A stretch of 64,000 nt of DNA, from positions 806,001-870,000 of the forward strand of contig NC_016051.1 of NCBI RefSeq assembly GCF_000151205.2, in the 5' to 3' direction. Under the pieces are notes generated by a model. The model was given only the letters and a program-made list of their open reading frames with translations, was not told the DNA's origin and searched no databases. Numbering within the stretch: position 1 is the stretch's first letter; each line of letters starts with the position of its first letter. The translations under genes were made by a program, and so were the position numbers. Below, piece by piece: positions 1-9,477 of the stretch. The stretch is from Thermococcus sp. AM4. Lineage in GTDB: Archaea > Methanobacteriota_B > Thermococci > Thermococcales > Thermococcaceae.

Positions 1-360
1 GAAAATCTTGATGTCCACCACGGGAGTTCCGTCGAGGGCGTCAATCTCGTCTATGTATAGCCTCCCATCCTCGATGCGGTGTATCCTGACGGTGTAGAGA
101 GCTATCGGATTCGGCCTGTAGGGCGAGCGCGTGGCAAAAACGCCGGTGAGCGGGTTCTTTGGGTTTCCGTAGGGGTGCACCTTGAGGATTTTTCTTCTGG
201 CGGGCGTGTCGCTCTCGTGGAACCAGAGGACGAGCTTGACCCAGTCACCTTCTCTGAGGCCCTCCGTTGCCTCCCGGAACTCGGGCAGGATTTCGATGTG
301 CGTTTCCCCGCTTTTCCTCACGAAGCCGACGGGGGTTATTTTGAAGGGCTCGAAGTTCAT
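1..360 (-). CDS. trmO: tRNA m6t6A37 methyltransferase TrmO (TsaA/YaeB family), 3' end outside window
   Basis: Read on the minus strand from an ATG at 360, the product begins MNFEPFKITPVGFVRK and continues for 120 residues to the window edge. The TsaA-like family signature region with RSPYRPNPIALY is clear (SPxRPNPI motif, SAM binding). Members methylate N6-threonylcarbamoyladenosine at position 37 of tRNAs that read ACN codons. A TATA box (TTATAAAT on the plus strand, about 391-398) lies about 30 bp ahead of the ATG, so the mRNA is probably nearly leaderless. Only the C-terminal part is missing because of the window boundary; nothing suggests a broken gene. Confidence 0.88.
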   Translation of the reverse strand, partial: MNFEPFKITPVGFVRKSGETHIEILPEFREATEGLREGDWVKLVLWFHESDTPARRKILKVHPYGNPKNPLTGVFATRSPYRPNPIALYTVRIHRIEDGRLYIDEIDALDGTPVVDIKIF

Positions 361-410
361 GGGCACCACATCTTTAGTTCACGGGGGATCTTATAAATCC
401 CAGCACTCCG

Positions 411-461
411 CAACTTTTAAAAATGGCTGTTGTTTTCAAAATACAAAGGTAAATTGAAAAC
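411..461 (+). promoter_or_regulatory. moxR operon promoter with inverted repeat
   Basis: An AT-rich TATA-like element (cttttaaaaa, about 413-422) is followed by a perfect 8-bp inverted repeat, GTTTTCAA at 432-439 and TTGAAAAC at 454-461, with centres 22 bp apart. The repeat straddles the expected transcription start, a position typical of archaeal repressors. The regulator is unknown. Confidence 0.5.
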
Positions 462-479
462 ATTTGCGAGGTGTAGACA

Positions 480-1454
480 GTGAAGCCCAGCAGGTTCAGG
501 AGTATTGTGGAAGAGATAACGTCCACGATATCTTCGGTGTACATTGGAAACGAAACGCCGATAAGAAAGACCCTTGCAGCCCTTCTCGTGAACGGCAACG
601 TTCTCTTTGAAGACTATCCGGGACTCGGCAAGACCCTTCTCGCCAAAGCCTTTGGAAAGACGCTCGGACTCAGCTACACGAGGATCCAATTCACCCCGGA
701 CCTCCTGCCCGCAGACATAATAGGAACCAAGGTGTGGCGCCACGATAAGGGGGTTTTTGAACTCGTTAAAGGCCCAATTTTCACCAACGTCCTGCTCGCG
801 GACGAGATAAACCGGGCTCCCCCAAAGACCCAGTCGGCACTGCTTGAGGCCATGGAAGAGAGGCAGGTGACGATAGAGGGGGAAACCCACAGGCTTGAGA
901 GGCCTTTTTTCGTCATAGCAACCCAGAACCCCATAGAGTTCGAGGGAACGTACCCGCTCCCGGAGGCCCAGCTTGACCGCTTTCTCCTCCGTCTGAGCGT
1001 CGGTTACCCCAAGAACTTAGAAACCGAAATAGCCATCATGGAGGCCCGCCTGCGCTGGGGCAAGGACGATCCCACCGGGGACATAAAACCTGTGATTGAC
1101 AGGGAAACCCTCTTAGAAATGCAGGCCCTCGTCGAGGAGAGCGTCTTCGTCGGACGGGAAATCCTGACCTACATTGCGAGGCTTGTAAGAAACGCGCGTT
1201 CTGACGGAAGGGTTGAGGCCGGCCCGAGTCCAAGGGGAGCACTTGCCCTGATGAAGATCGCCAAGGCCAACGCTTTAATGGAGGGAAGGGATTACGTCAT
1301 CCCAGACGACGTAAAAGCCTTCGCAATCGAGGCATTGGCCCACAGGATAGTCATAAAACCGGAGCGTGCCTTTGAGGGCGTCATGGGTAGGGATGTGGTT
1401 TTGAGTGCCCTCCAGAAAACACCTGTACCAAAGGGAGAGAACGATGAGGCGTGA
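480..1454 (+). CDS. MoxR-family AAA+ ATPase
   Basis: 324 residues from a GTG start. The AAA+ core shows Walker A PGLGKTLLAKA near residue 45, Walker B LLADEINRAP, sensor 1 IATQNPIE and the arginine-finger segment LPEAQLDRF, followed by the helical lid domain. MoxR ATPases act as chaperone-like partners of von Willebrand/DUF58 proteins, in maturation of membrane-associated or metal-containing complexes. It heads an operon in which the next genes overlap by 4 to 20 nt and the fourth is DUF58, the classic MoxR partner. The start follows a GAGGTG ribosome site; the substrate of the system cannot be read from the sequence. Confidence 0.92.
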   Translation: MKPSRFRSIVEEITSTISSVYIGNETPIRKTLAALLVNGNVLFEDYPGLGKTLLAKAFGKTLGLSYTRIQFTPDLLPADIIGTKVWRHDKGVFELVKGPIFTNVLLADEINRAPPKTQSALLEAMEERQVTIEGETHRLERPFFVIATQNPIEFEGTYPLPEAQLDRFLLRLSVGYPKNLETEIAIMEARLRWGKDDPTGDIKPVIDRETLLEMQALVEESVFVGREILTYIARLVRNARSDGRVEAGPSPRGALALMKIAKANALMEGRDYVIPDDVKAFAIEALAHRIVIKPERAFEGVMGRDVVLSALQKTPVPKGENDEA

Positions 1455-3402
1455 GGGATACGCTCTGATGTTGCTCCTCTTCATTTTCCTCGCAACCTTG
1501 ACCCTTGGATACGGGAGTTCTTTCAACTCTGGAGACGGCAGTAAAACGAGGAACATCATAAGTGAACTCCTGAAAGAAACATCCAACAAAACCGAAAAAG
1601 TTAGCGGTTTAGATTCTGGAATCAACGGAAAGCCGACTTTGATGGAACCGTTCACCCCCCATCGTAGTGGAAATCAGGAGCCTGGAATCCCACCGACCGA
1701 CTTGAAGTTCACCCCAACTAACCTGAAGGTTCAATGTCCTGTTGCAATCCTGCCGAGGGATCCCATGCTGGTCTGCGTTAAACGGCCCGCCAAGAGCGTT
1801 CCACTTATCTCCTGGAGCTTCCCCCGGGACTTTAAGATGGTGGTCTGGTACAGGGGAACGTACTACATCCCCTACATCAAAAGCCCCACTGGCCCGGACT
1901 ACCTGAAGGGCATCAACGGCCGGCCCCGGTATAGCCTCGACACGGAGACCCCAATCGTCGTAACGACCTATGGAATCTCAAAGAGGTTCAGGGTTTACAC
2001 CAACTTCACGGGCCCGCTCAACTATACCTCCGGACTTCCCCTTAAGGTTGAATCCTGGACTGAGAGCGGCTCCACAGTCCTTTACACATTCGAAATCCCT
2101 CCCCTTGATAGAAACTACACCCCTGGTTACTATCCCGTTTTCATCTCCATCCAACCCAAAACCGGCAGGACCGTTCTCCTCATGTGGATAGCCCTCCTTG
2201 AAAAGCCCTTCGTTAAGATAACAAAATACCCCAATGTCCTTGCTGGCAACGGTGATCTTAGAATGTCAGTTTCGGGAACCGTTGTTTACCCAAACGGAAG
2301 CCCAGTCAATGACGGTATTATCACCGTAACCCTCAACAGGACAAAGAACACAACGGGCACTATAGTCGGTACCGTTCGGATCAGCAACGGCACGTTCAAC
2401 CTGACCGCCGTCATCCCGGAGGGTGAAACGCCCGGAAGCTACCACATAATCGCCCACTACAGCGGTTACCTCGCATACCCCTCCAACAGCGATCCGGTAG
2501 TCAGGATAAAGAGAGTTCCAGAGGTCAGACTTGAGCGTCTAAACGGGACACTCGAGATTTTTCTAAACTGGAACGGCAATCCCCTGCCCAACAGGACGAT
2601 AACCATTGTCGCTGGAAACCTGAGCACGAATCTCACGACCGATGCAAAAGGCCGCGCATTCCTCAGAATCGACAACGCCACAGGAACCATCAGGGTGGTG
2701 TATTCTGGGGATAGCCTTTATTTACCCCTCGACAGAACATTTAAAATTCCCCCCGCGGGAAAAGGTGGGAAAACGGATTCCACAGGTAAAAAGACGAGGC
2801 ACTTCCCCAGCGCTTCTCAAATCCTGGGGTTAGCAAAATTAGCATCCGGACTTTTCATAGGTGCGGGCCTCGTCTACGTTGTGATGAAGCGTAAGAACCT
2901 CCCCAAACTCCCCCTACAATCCCCACTGGCCAGTGAGGAGCCTTTAAAAGTTCTCCGGCCGACCAGGAGGGTTTTCCTGCTCGATGAGCCGATAAGGATC
3001 GTGCTGAACAGGCCCGCTGAAGCCTTCCTTGACGGGGAGCCCCTTGGGAAGGGGGACACGTTTGAACTCCGGCCGGGAGTTGGAACCCACGTCTTCTCGT
3101 CAGAGAGCATTAGTTTTGAGTTCTATGTTCTTCCCCCGCGAGAAGCCGTGATTAAGGCCTACAATCTTCATTTCCTCCCCTATGTGGAGTCCCGGGGAGT
3201 GCCCACCGGGAGAAGAACTCCCTTCGAAATAATTAAGGATCTCAGGGGAAAGGGGCTTAATGAATCGGCCCTTGAAGAGATCGCGCTACTCTTCGTTCTC
3301 GCCGACTACGCGGAGCGTCCCCTCAGGACCCGTAGCTTCCAAGAGTTCATAAAAGCCCTTGAGAGACTGGGGGTGTTCGATAATGGAGATGAAGAAGGTT
3401 AA
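1444..3402 (+). CDS. membrane protein with extracellular Ig-like repeats and C-terminal DUF4129 domain
   Basis: 652 residues from ATG 1444 (GGGAGAG just upstream), overlapping the moxR stop. A hydrophobic signal segment (residues about 7-22) precedes a roughly 430-residue outer region rich in Asn-x-Ser/Thr sites and beta-strand patterns; the part around residues 280-350 looks like a bacterial-type Ig/carboxypeptidase-regulatory repeat (SGTVVYPNGSPVNDG). One membrane helix follows near residue 460, then a cytoplasmic tail whose end (RRTPFEIIKDLRGKG, then LFVLADYAERP) matches the DUF4129 pattern. DUF4129 proteins commonly sit in moxR-DUF58-transglutaminase loci. Here no transglutaminase core is visible; the outer region may bind a cell-surface partner. 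The more upstream start at 1405 would place a charged stretch before the signal and lies deep inside moxR. Confidence 0.7.
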   Translation: MRREGYALMLLLFIFLATLTLGYGSSFNSGDGSKTRNIISELLKETSNKTEKVSGLDSGINGKPTLMEPFTPHRSGNQEPGIPPTDLKFTPTNLKVQCPVAILPRDPMLVCVKRPAKSVPLISWSFPRDFKMVVWYRGTYYIPYIKSPTGPDYLKGINGRPRYSLDTETPIVVTTYGISKRFRVYTNFTGPLNYTSGLPLKVESWTESGSTVLYTFEIPPLDRNYTPGYYPVFISIQPKTGRTVLLMWIALLEKPFVKITKYPNVLAGNGDLRMSVSGTVVYPNGSPVNDGIITVTLNRTKNTTGTIVGTVRISNGTFNLTAVIPEGETPGSYHIIAHYSGYLAYPSNSDPVVRIKRVPEVRLERLNGTLEIFLNWNGNPLPNRTITIVAGNLSTNLTTDAKGRAFLRIDNATGTIRVVYSGDSLYLPLDRTFKIPPAGKGGKTDSTGKKTRHFPSASQILGLAKLASGLFIGAGLVYVVMKRKNLPKLPLQSPLASEEPLKVLRPTRRVFLLDEPIRIVLNRPAEAFLDGEPLGKGDTFELRPGVGTHVFSSESISFEFYVLPPREAVIKAYNLHFLPYVESRGVPTGRRTPFEIIKDLRGKGLNESALEEIALLFVLADYAERPLRTRSFQEFIKALERLGVFDNGDEEG

Positions 3403-4195
3403 TTCAGCCATCTCAACGGTCTTCACCTGGACAGTAATCGGTTTGATGTTCATGAAGGATCCCATCCCTTCCATTCTACTCGGCATCGGAGCGGGGGTTG
3501 CAGTGTTCGCCCGATATGCCGGAAGATACCGCGACCTCCTCATCCGGGGTGCTGGGTTTGGAATAGGTTCCATCGCGTTTCTCCTTTACCCCAGTTCCCG
3601 GTGGTACAGGTGGTTCTTCGTTTGGATCACCGCGTGGGTTGCAGTCTCCTATATCCTCTCCTATCTTCTGAGGGCGAAGTTCAAGAGCGACTTCGTTGAA
3701 AGGAACTTCCTCGCGTTCCTCTCCGTGGGGGCAGTCTTTTCGTTCCTTCTTGCGTACCCGGATCCGAGGGGAGCACTGCGTTTGCTGATCCTACTAACTA
3801 TAAGCGCGCTGATCCTTTACTTGACCTATGCCGTCTCCACGTACATTTCCTCACACTTTGGAAGGGGGTCGCGCATTAAACCTCTCCCGCTCCACTCTCT
3901 CAAAGTTCGAGATGACCACTACTCAAGAGAACTCAAAAAGATCATAAGCACCTTCGTTGAGAACGGAGACAAAGTTCCCCTGGCAGTTTTCCTTATCAGA
4001 AACGCTCCGGAGGGCCTAACCGAAGACCAGATTCGCGAAATCGTGAGACCAATCGTTGATTACTCGCCACCTCACGTATCTTCCCTGTTGCCTCCCTGGG
4101 TTGCCGAAAAGATTATGGAGGAGGAAAGGGCAAGGAGAGCCGAGGTTCTCAGGCAGACCCTTAGAAAGCTCGGCTTTTTGGGGGTTGACTCATGA
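3383..4195 (+). CDS. polytopic membrane protein of the MoxR/DUF58 operon, unknown function
   Basis: 270 residues starting MEMKKVNSA at 3383, overlapping the previous stop by 20 nt and itself overlapping the DUF58 start (ATGA, 4192-4195). The first 165 residues contain about six hydrophobic segments; the last 100 residues are soluble and charged, with a helical region EGLTEDQIREIVRP. I do not recognise a family. Operon position and overlap argue that it works in the membrane with the DUF58 and DUF4129 proteins. Confidence 0.7.
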   Translation: MEMKKVNSAISTVFTWTVIGLMFMKDPIPSILLGIGAGVAVFARYAGRYRDLLIRGAGFGIGSIAFLLYPSSRWYRWFFVWITAWVAVSYILSYLLRAKFKSDFVERNFLAFLSVGAVFSFLLAYPDPRGALRLLILLTISALILYLTYAVSTYISSHFGRGSRIKPLPLHSLKVRDDHYSRELKKIISTFVENGDKVPLAVFLIRNAPEGLTEDQIREIVRPIVDYSPPHVSSLLPPWVAEKIMEEERARRAEVLRQTLRKLGFLGVDS

Positions 4196-5439
4196 GGCGG
4201 ATGAATGTCCTCCTGCTAATTACTCTGACCCCGTTCTCAATCGCCCTTCTTACGGGAATTTTTGGCCTCGCGTATGCGAGTCTGATCCCGGCGTCAATAC
4301 TCGCGTACTCCCTGGTGGTGGAACCCCCCTCTGGTTTCCACGTGGAAAGGACTGTTGAGGCGGATAAGATAGCCGTCGACAGACGGGCCAAGGTTCGTGT
4401 AAAGCTCACCGTTGAGCGGGGCGCGGGTTTGGTTTTCATCGGGGACGTTGCATCCCCCGGACTTCGGGTTTACGGCCGAAACCGCAGGGTTTTTGTAAAG
4501 CTCCCGAGACGGGTTCTGAAGGTCGAGTATTCCTACGAGGTCTCCCCCTGTAAAAGAGGCCTCCACTCAATCTCGCCTGTGGAGGTTATAAGCCAGGACT
4601 TCCTTGGAGTCCTCGGAACTAACTACGAGATATTTGAAGACGAGGTAACAATAGAGGCAAGACCCGCTGTCAGCAGTCCCAGGATGGACCTTCTAAAGAG
4701 GACTCGGGCCAGAAGACTTGGTCTGCCCCTTCTTCTTTCCCGCAGGGGCGCGTCGTCTAGAGAGTTCAAGGAGATCAGAAATTACCTGCCGGGAGACCCG
4801 CTCAATGCGGTTAACTGGAAAGCGACCGCCCGCCTCGACGTTCCCCTCGTCAATGAGTATGAACCCGAGGGCATGGCAACGGTCATGATCTACGCGGACA
4901 CGACGGCCGAGATGGGGACGGGGGACATCTTCAACGGGGCCCTCGAAAGCGCCCTCAGCCTCTCGCTTTCCCTGGTCTACACCCTTCTCCGGGCAAACCT
5001 GAAGGTCGGCCTTTACCTGGCGGGCTCCGAAAGGCTCGTGACACCGAGAATTGGAGCTCAGGCGTTTTCAAGCTTTATGAGGGCCGTTCTTTCCGCAGGC
5101 CCATCCCCCAATCCGGAACCGATAACACTTGCAGTGGAGCGCTCAAAAAAGGCAGGAAAGATAGATCTCGCGGTAATCATAACTCACATTACCCCCTACA
5201 AGGTCCTTGAGCTGAAGGAAGCTATCGAAAAGCTCAGAAAAACCTTCAATTGCAGGGTTCTGCTCGTGGATATCAACCCGTATGGGGCAATGGACGAGGA
5301 TCTCATGCACCTTTCGCGCATTCACAAGCGAAAGCTTGCCAGGAAACTTGGAGTGCCCGTGATAGAGTGGATCCCCTCACGGGAAAAGTCGAGCACGGTC
5401 CTGAAGAAAATCTTAGGGGGTGCCTACTTTGCGCTTTAG
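4192..5439 (+). CDS. DUF58 domain-containing protein (MoxR partner)
   Basis: 415 residues. Two hydrophobic segments at the N terminus (residues 5-45) are followed by a beta-rich region and then the DUF58 signature REFKEIRNYLPGDPLNAVNWKATAR (first part only matters: GDPLNAVNWKATA), with a vWA-like fold after it (MIYADTTAEM as the MIDAS-like strand). DUF58 proteins pair with MoxR ATPases. The ATG overlaps the upstream TGA, implying translational coupling. Confidence 0.9.
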   Translation: MRRMNVLLLITLTPFSIALLTGIFGLAYASLIPASILAYSLVVEPPSGFHVERTVEADKIAVDRRAKVRVKLTVERGAGLVFIGDVASPGLRVYGRNRRVFVKLPRRVLKVEYSYEVSPCKRGLHSISPVEVISQDFLGVLGTNYEIFEDEVTIEARPAVSSPRMDLLKRTRARRLGLPLLLSRRGASSREFKEIRNYLPGDPLNAVNWKATARLDVPLVNEYEPEGMATVMIYADTTAEMGTGDIFNGALESALSLSLSLVYTLLRANLKVGLYLAGSERLVTPRIGAQAFSSFMRAVLSAGPSPNPEPITLAVERSKKAGKIDLAVIITHITPYKVLELKEAIEKLRKTFNCRVLLVDINPYGAMDEDLMHLSRIHKRKLARKLGVPVIEWIPSREKSSTVLKKILGGAYFAL

Positions 5440-6331
5440 GGTCTCAACGAATTCACTCAAGCTCGCCGTTCTGGTCTCGTTGCTCCCGCTGGCATGGTTG
5501 GCTTCACTGACGGGCGTCCTTCAGTTGCTCGCTCAGACAGTGGAGGCCCAATTGGGGATCCCTGTTCCTCCCCTGCTTGCGGGAATTGTCATCGTGCTCG
5601 TTCCCGCGTTTGCATACACCTATATAACAGGAGATCTGTTTAAACTCTTTCTCGCGGCACTTGCTCTATACCTACTCCCGGCGATCTTTGGAATGGACTT
5701 TGATCTGCTCGATAGATACGTTCCCGGGGCTATCGTGCTGTTTACCGGTTTTCTATTGGCGCTCTTTATAGCGTGGATTGAGCGAGATCTCGGTTATGTC
5801 AGGAATGAAGAGAGAGAAGGACTTTTGATCTTGGCCCTTCGCGAGGTTCTCATGCCCCTGCTCCTAGGAATACTGCTGACGGTTCCGCTCCTGTGGCGCA
5901 GTTCCTTCGGAAAACACCCGAGGAACCTTCTTCCCCTGGCCTTTCTGCCTCCACTCCTTCTCTTCGCCACCATGACCTTTGCGCTTCGCTTTCGGAGAGA
6001 CCACAACGAGGTGCCGCGATCCCCTAAAAAGTCCTATCTAATCCTCCGCACCGCGATGAAGGCGGGAGATTCCTTCGTTATCGACATCCAGGAGAGAACT
6101 GAGAGGAGTGTAACGTTCGCTTTATCGGGAGGCTTTCCCGTGCACCGACCGGTACTCCTTAAGATTGAGTGGAACAACGAACCCCCCGAGGTCGTTGTCC
6201 TCAGATCCCCCTGGGACACAAGAATCCTCCTAAAAGCGGGGGAATTAAGAAAAGGAGAAGAGGATTACTTTCTCTACCTCCCTACGTCCCGTGCTCCCAG
6301 CTCTCTAAGTATTTTCTCTGCTCCTCCGTGA
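5429..6331 (+). CDS. polytopic membrane protein, last gene of MoxR operon
   Basis: About 300 residues. A TTG at 5429 is placed 6 nt after GGTG, so I prefer it to the GTG at 5420 that forms part of that ribosome site. Six hydrophobic segments occupy residues 10-195; the remaining 105 residues form a soluble beta-rich tail. The last 50 nt overlap the 3' end of the convergent ahcY gene, so both C termini share DNA. No family recognised; role presumably tied to the MoxR/DUF58 machinery. Confidence 0.65.
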   Translation: MRFRVSTNSLKLAVLVSLLPLAWLASLTGVLQLLAQTVEAQLGIPVPPLLAGIVIVLVPAFAYTYITGDLFKLFLAALALYLLPAIFGMDFDLLDRYVPGAIVLFTGFLLALFIAWIERDLGYVRNEEREGLLILALREVLMPLLLGILLTVPLLWRSSFGKHPRNLLPLAFLPPLLLFATMTFALRFRRDHNEVPRSPKKSYLILRTAMKAGDSFVIDIQERTERSVTFALSGGFPVHRPVLLKIEWNNEPPEVVVLRSPWDTRILLKAGELRKGEEDYFLYLPTSRAPSSLSIFSAPP

Positions 6332-7547
6332 GCTCCTCAATCTTTATTCCCATTGCGCTTAGCTTAATCCTCGCGACCATCTCGTCAATCTCCCTCGGCA
6401 GGACGTAAACTTTGGGCTTAAGCCTCTCGTGGTTCTCCTTGATGTACTGCGCCGCCTTCGCCTGCAGTGCAAAGCTCATGTCCATAATCTCCGCCGGATG
6501 GCCGTCGGCCGCCGCTAAATTGACCAGCCTTCCGTCGGCTAAGAGGTAGAGCCTCCTTCCGTCCTTAAGCTTGTACTCCCTGATGTTGGGCCTCGGCTCG
6601 CTTATCTCAACGGCGAGCTCCTCCAGGTCGGGCTTCCATATCTCAACGTCGAAGTGGCCGGCGTTGGCGAGGATTACCCCGTCCTTCATCAGCTCGAAGT
6701 GCTCCCTGCGAATGCACTTGATGTTGCCCGTTGAGGTGACGAAGATGTCGCCTACCTTTGCCGCTTCCTTCATGTCCATGACGAGGAATCCGTCCATCCT
6801 CGCCTCCAGTGCCCTAATCGGGTCAACCTCAACAACGATTACGGTAGCGCCGAGACCCCTTGCCCTCATCGCTATTCCCCTTCCGCACCAGCCGTAGCCG
6901 ACAACGACGACGTTCTTTCCTGCGACGAGCAGGTTGGTTGTCCTTATTATGCCGTCCCACGTGGACTGGCCGGTTCCGTAGCGATTGTCAAAGAGGTACT
7001 TCGTGTAGGAGTCGTTCACCGCTATGATCGGGAACCTCAGAACCCCGTCCTTCTCCATCGCGCGGAGCCTGATAACGCCGGTCGTGGTTTCCTCGCTTGC
7101 GCCCCAGATGTCGTCTATCAACTCTTGCCTTTCGCGGTGAACGGTGCTTATCATGTCCGCGCCGTCGTCTATGATGATGTTGGGCCTTATATCCAGAGCG
7201 CGGTGCATGTTCTCGTAGTACTCCTCCCTGCTCTCGCCCCTAATCGCGTAGACCTTGACGCCGGCCTTGGCTAAGGCCGCGACGACATCATCCTGCGTGC
7301 TCAGCGGGTTGCTGGCGGCGGCAGAAACCTCCGCTCCTCCGGCCTTGAGGGTCAGGAGCAGGAAGGCGGTCTTCATTTCGAGGTGAAGGGTTGTGGCGAT
7401 TCTGACGCCCTTAAAGGGCTTCTCCCTCTCGAACTCCCCCCTTATCGTCTGGAGAACGGGCATGAAGCGCGAGACCCAGTCAATCTTCTTCTCCCCGCTC
7501 GGTGCGAGCGAGATGTCCTTAACACAGTAATCCTTCGTGCAGTCCAT
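6282..7547 (-). CDS. ahcY: adenosylhomocysteinase (S-adenosylhomocysteine hydrolase)
   Basis: 421 residues from ATG 7547, beginning [11 protein letters not shown]. It hydrolyses S-adenosylhomocysteine to adenosine and homocysteine, relieving product inhibition of methyltransferases. The NAD-binding Rossmann motif [10 protein letters not shown] is near residue 215, and [10 protein letters not shown] and the [11 protein letters not shown]-like [13 protein letters not shown] segment are present; length fits the archaeal family. GGTG lies 6 nt before the chosen ATG; a GTG at 7556 would lie inside that site. Convergent with the MoxR operon, divergent from the cyclase-family gene. Confidence 0.95.
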   Translation of the reverse strand: MDCTKDYCVKDISLAPSGEKKIDWVSRFMPVLQTIRGEFEREKPFKGVRIATTLHLEMKTAFLLLTLKAGGAEVSAAASNPLSTQDDVVAALAKAGVKVYAIRGESREEYYENMHRALDIRPNIIIDDGADMISTVHRERQELIDDIWGASEETTTGVIRLRAMEKDGVLRFPIIAVNDSYTKYLFDNRYGTGQSTWDGIIRTTNLLVAGKNVVVVGYGWCGRGIAMRARGLGATVIVVEVDPIRALEARMDGFLVMDMKEAAKVGDIFVTSTGNIKCIRREHFELMKDGVILANAGHFDVEIWKPDLEELAVEISEPRPNIREYKLKDGRRLYLLADGRLVNLAAADGHPAEIMDMSFALQAKAAQYIKENHERLKPKVYVLPREIDEMVARIKLSAMGIKIEELTEEQRKYLESWEHGT

Positions 7548-7600
7548 ATCAATCACCGGTGGGTTTTTAATTTCCGGAGTTAAAAAGGGTTGGTGTTGGC

Positions 7601-8167
7601 ATGATAGTCGACCTCTCGCTCCCCCTCGGAGAGGACACGCCGGTTTACCCCGGCGACCCTGAGGTGAAGGTCAAGCCCTGGGCCTTCATCGAGCGCGACG
7701 GCTACTACATGAATGCCCTCAAGCTTGGCGAGCACTCCGGGACGCACGTAGATGCTCCGGCTCACTTCATCCCCGGCGGGAAGACGGTAGACGAGATGCC
7801 CCTTGAGAAGTTCATCGGCGAGGCCTTCGTCGTTGACGTCCGCGATGGGGAGGGAACCGTCAAGCTCGACGAACTGCCCGATTCAGGTTATTACGGGAAA
7901 ATCGTCCTCTTCCTAACCGGCGGAAGGGAACTTTCGCCCGAGGTCGCGCTATTCCTCGTGGCGGAGGGGGTTAAAGCCGTTGGCACGGACGCGATGAGCA
8001 TCGGCGACGAGACGGTTCACACGATTCTACTCAGCGAAGAGGTGCCGGTGTTCGAGAACCTCGTTAACCTCGATATCCTGCTCGGGAGGACCTTCACCTT
8101 CGTGGCCTTTCCCCTGAAAATCGAGGGCGGCTCCGGAAGTCCGGTAAGGGCGGTGGCACTGCTATGA
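7601..8167 (+). CDS. cyclase-family hydrolase (arylformamidase/isatin hydrolase-like)
   Basis: 188 residues. The metal-binding family motif [12 protein letters not shown] is at residues 46-57, with the N-terminal [18 protein letters not shown] typical of the cyclase family (PF04199). Relatives hydrolyse formyl-kynurenine, isatin or cyclic amides using two metal ions. The substrate here is unknown; no tryptophan degradation genes are nearby. The ATG is 5 nt after GGTG. The last 6 nt overlap the end of the convergent coiled-coil gene. Confidence 0.85.
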   Translation: MIVDLSLPLGEDTPVYPGDPEVKVKPWAFIERDGYYMNALKLGEHSGTHVDAPAHFIPGGKTVDEMPLEKFIGEAFVVDVRDGEGTVKLDELPDSGYYGKIVLFLTGGRELSPEVALFLVAEGVKAVGTDAMSIGDETVHTILLSEEVPVFENLVNLDILLGRTFTFVAFPLKIEGGSGSPVRAVALL

Positions 8168-9169
8168 TTCCTCGGACTCCTCGCGCTCGAGAAGCATCTT
8201 GAGGGCCTGGGACAACTTCTCGTTCTTCTCGCGGAGGGCAGCGTTTTCCCGCTCCAGTTCATCAAGACGCTCCTGGAGACGCTTCAGCTCGCTGAGTAGG
8301 GGGGCAACCTTGGATTTTGGAACGTATTCCTCCTTCATGCGCCTGACCGCTTCGAGCGCTTCCTCAAGGGAACCGGCCCCCGTCAGCCGGAGGAGCTCAC
8401 GTTCGGCCTTTGAGAGCCTTCCCGTCTTCTTCTCGTACTCCTGGACCCTCTTCTGAAGCTCTTCAATTCTCCTGTTCAGCTCGGCGTAACTGGAGAGCTT
8501 CTTCTTCAGCTCAGCAAGTTCTCCCTCCTTTCTCTTGAGGGCCCCCCTGAGCCTCTCAACCTCTCGTTTCAGCTCGTAGTTCTCGATTATGAGCCTCTCG
8601 TGGCGCTCCTGCAGCTCCTTCAGGGATTTCGCGAGATCCCCGCTGAAGCCCAGAATAGAGCCCTCAAGCTCCCTTATGCGCCGGTCCACGAGTTCCTCGA
8701 CCTTCTCCTCGATGAGGCGGAGGTAGCTCTTCTCGAACCTCGCCAGTATCTCGGCCTGGTTCATCTCGAGCTTTTCCTCGAGCTCGTTTATCCTCGGCAG
8801 GAGGTTGCTTATGCCCTCTATGAGGAGGGTTTTCCTCTGGACATCGCTCAGGCCCTTTTCGAGAACGTTTATGCGCTTCTCCAGCGCGGAATCGCGCTCC
8901 CTCATCTCGGTCCTCGTGTCCTCAAGCTTCTGGCTCAGGGACTCGATTCGCTCCCCGAGGAGACCGCGCTCGATGTGAAACTCCTTTATGAAAGAGGCCA
9001 GCGCCTGGAGGGAGAAGAGTGAGTAGTCGCCTAACTTTTCGGCCTCCGGGACGACGGCCTTAACGGTATCCCAGTCCCTCAGGGTTTTAAGCTCCGAAAG
9101 AATCTCTGGATGCCTCTCCCGGAGGTAGTCCCATGTAACTCCCTGCTTTCCCTTGTCGAACATTCCCAT
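8162..9169 (-). CDS. coiled-coil protein, unknown function
   Basis: 335 residues beginning MGMFDKGKQGVTWDYL. A 100-residue N-terminal part is followed by nearly continuous heptad-rich Glu/Lys/Arg/Leu sequence to the C terminus, so the protein should be a long helical rod. I prefer ATG 9169: a TATA box (CTATATAAG, about 9194-9202) lies 29 bp upstream, predicting a leaderless mRNA starting at this ATG; a TTG at 9181 has no ribosome site. No enzymatic motif is visible. It could be structural or DNA/membrane organising; the sequence does not decide. Confidence 0.75.
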   Translation of the reverse strand: MGMFDKGKQGVTWDYLRERHPEILSELKTLRDWDTVKAVVPEAEKLGDYSLFSLQALASFIKEFHIERGLLGERIESLSQKLEDTRTEMRERDSALEKRINVLEKGLSDVQRKTLLIEGISNLLPRINELEEKLEMNQAEILARFEKSYLRLIEEKVEELVDRRIRELEGSILGFSGDLAKSLKELQERHERLIIENYELKREVERLRGALKRKEGELAELKKKLSSYAELNRRIEELQKRVQEYEKKTGRLSKAERELLRLTGAGSLEEALEAVRRMKEEYVPKSKVAPLLSELKRLQERLDELERENAALREKNEKLSQALKMLLEREESEES

Positions 9170-9268
9170 CAAAGTGTTCAACGAATCCAGAACTTATATA
9201 GCTTTTGTGTAGGCGGTTCCTAAGGACGGAGGTAACGCAGGTGTTAGAAGAACCCAGCACGGAGAAAT

Positions 9269-9397
9269 TAGTGGCCGGCGGCGTTCCCGGTTTCCCGCCC
9301 CCTCTCGGAGGGCAGTACACCCGGGAACGCAGGCGGGCTTAACTTCCGGGGTCGAAACGAGACCGGGTGTAACCCCGCCGCCATGGCCGCCGTGCCG
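9269..9397 (-). rRNA. rrf: 5S ribosomal RNA
   Basis: On the minus strand the sequence contains the characteristic archaeal 5S blocks: GGCACGGCGGCCAT at the 5' end, CACCCGGTCTCGTTTCGA, CCCGGAAGTTAAGCCC, GTACTGCCCTCCGAGAGGG and GCCGCCGGCCACTA at the 3' end. The terminal CGGCGGC and GCCGCCG pair as helix I. About 128 nt; end positions are judged from the helix and may be off by a few nt. It stands alone, without 16S or 23S nearby, as seen in Thermococcales. Confidence 0.9.
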
Positions 9398-9416
9398 ATA
9401 CCTCCCTCCAGAGATG

Positions 9417-9427
9417 ACTTTATAAAC
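9417..9427 (-). promoter_or_regulatory. TATA box of the 5S rRNA gene
   Basis: TTTATAAAG on the minus strand, preceded by a purine-rich BRE-like CGCAAAG, lies about 25 bp before the 5' end of the 5S rRNA. Confidence 0.65.
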
Positions 9428-9477
9428 TTTGCGGTCCGGCAAAGGTTTATCAGATCCAACCGCCAATCTAAAACGCC

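Noticed and set aside
8162-9169. SMC or Rad50 fragment
   Set aside because: Coiled coil only; no ATPase head or zinc hook motifs.
9182-9268. tRNA gene downstream of 5S rRNA
   Set aside because: The stretch has a GGTTC-like segment but no acceptor or anticodon stem can be formed.
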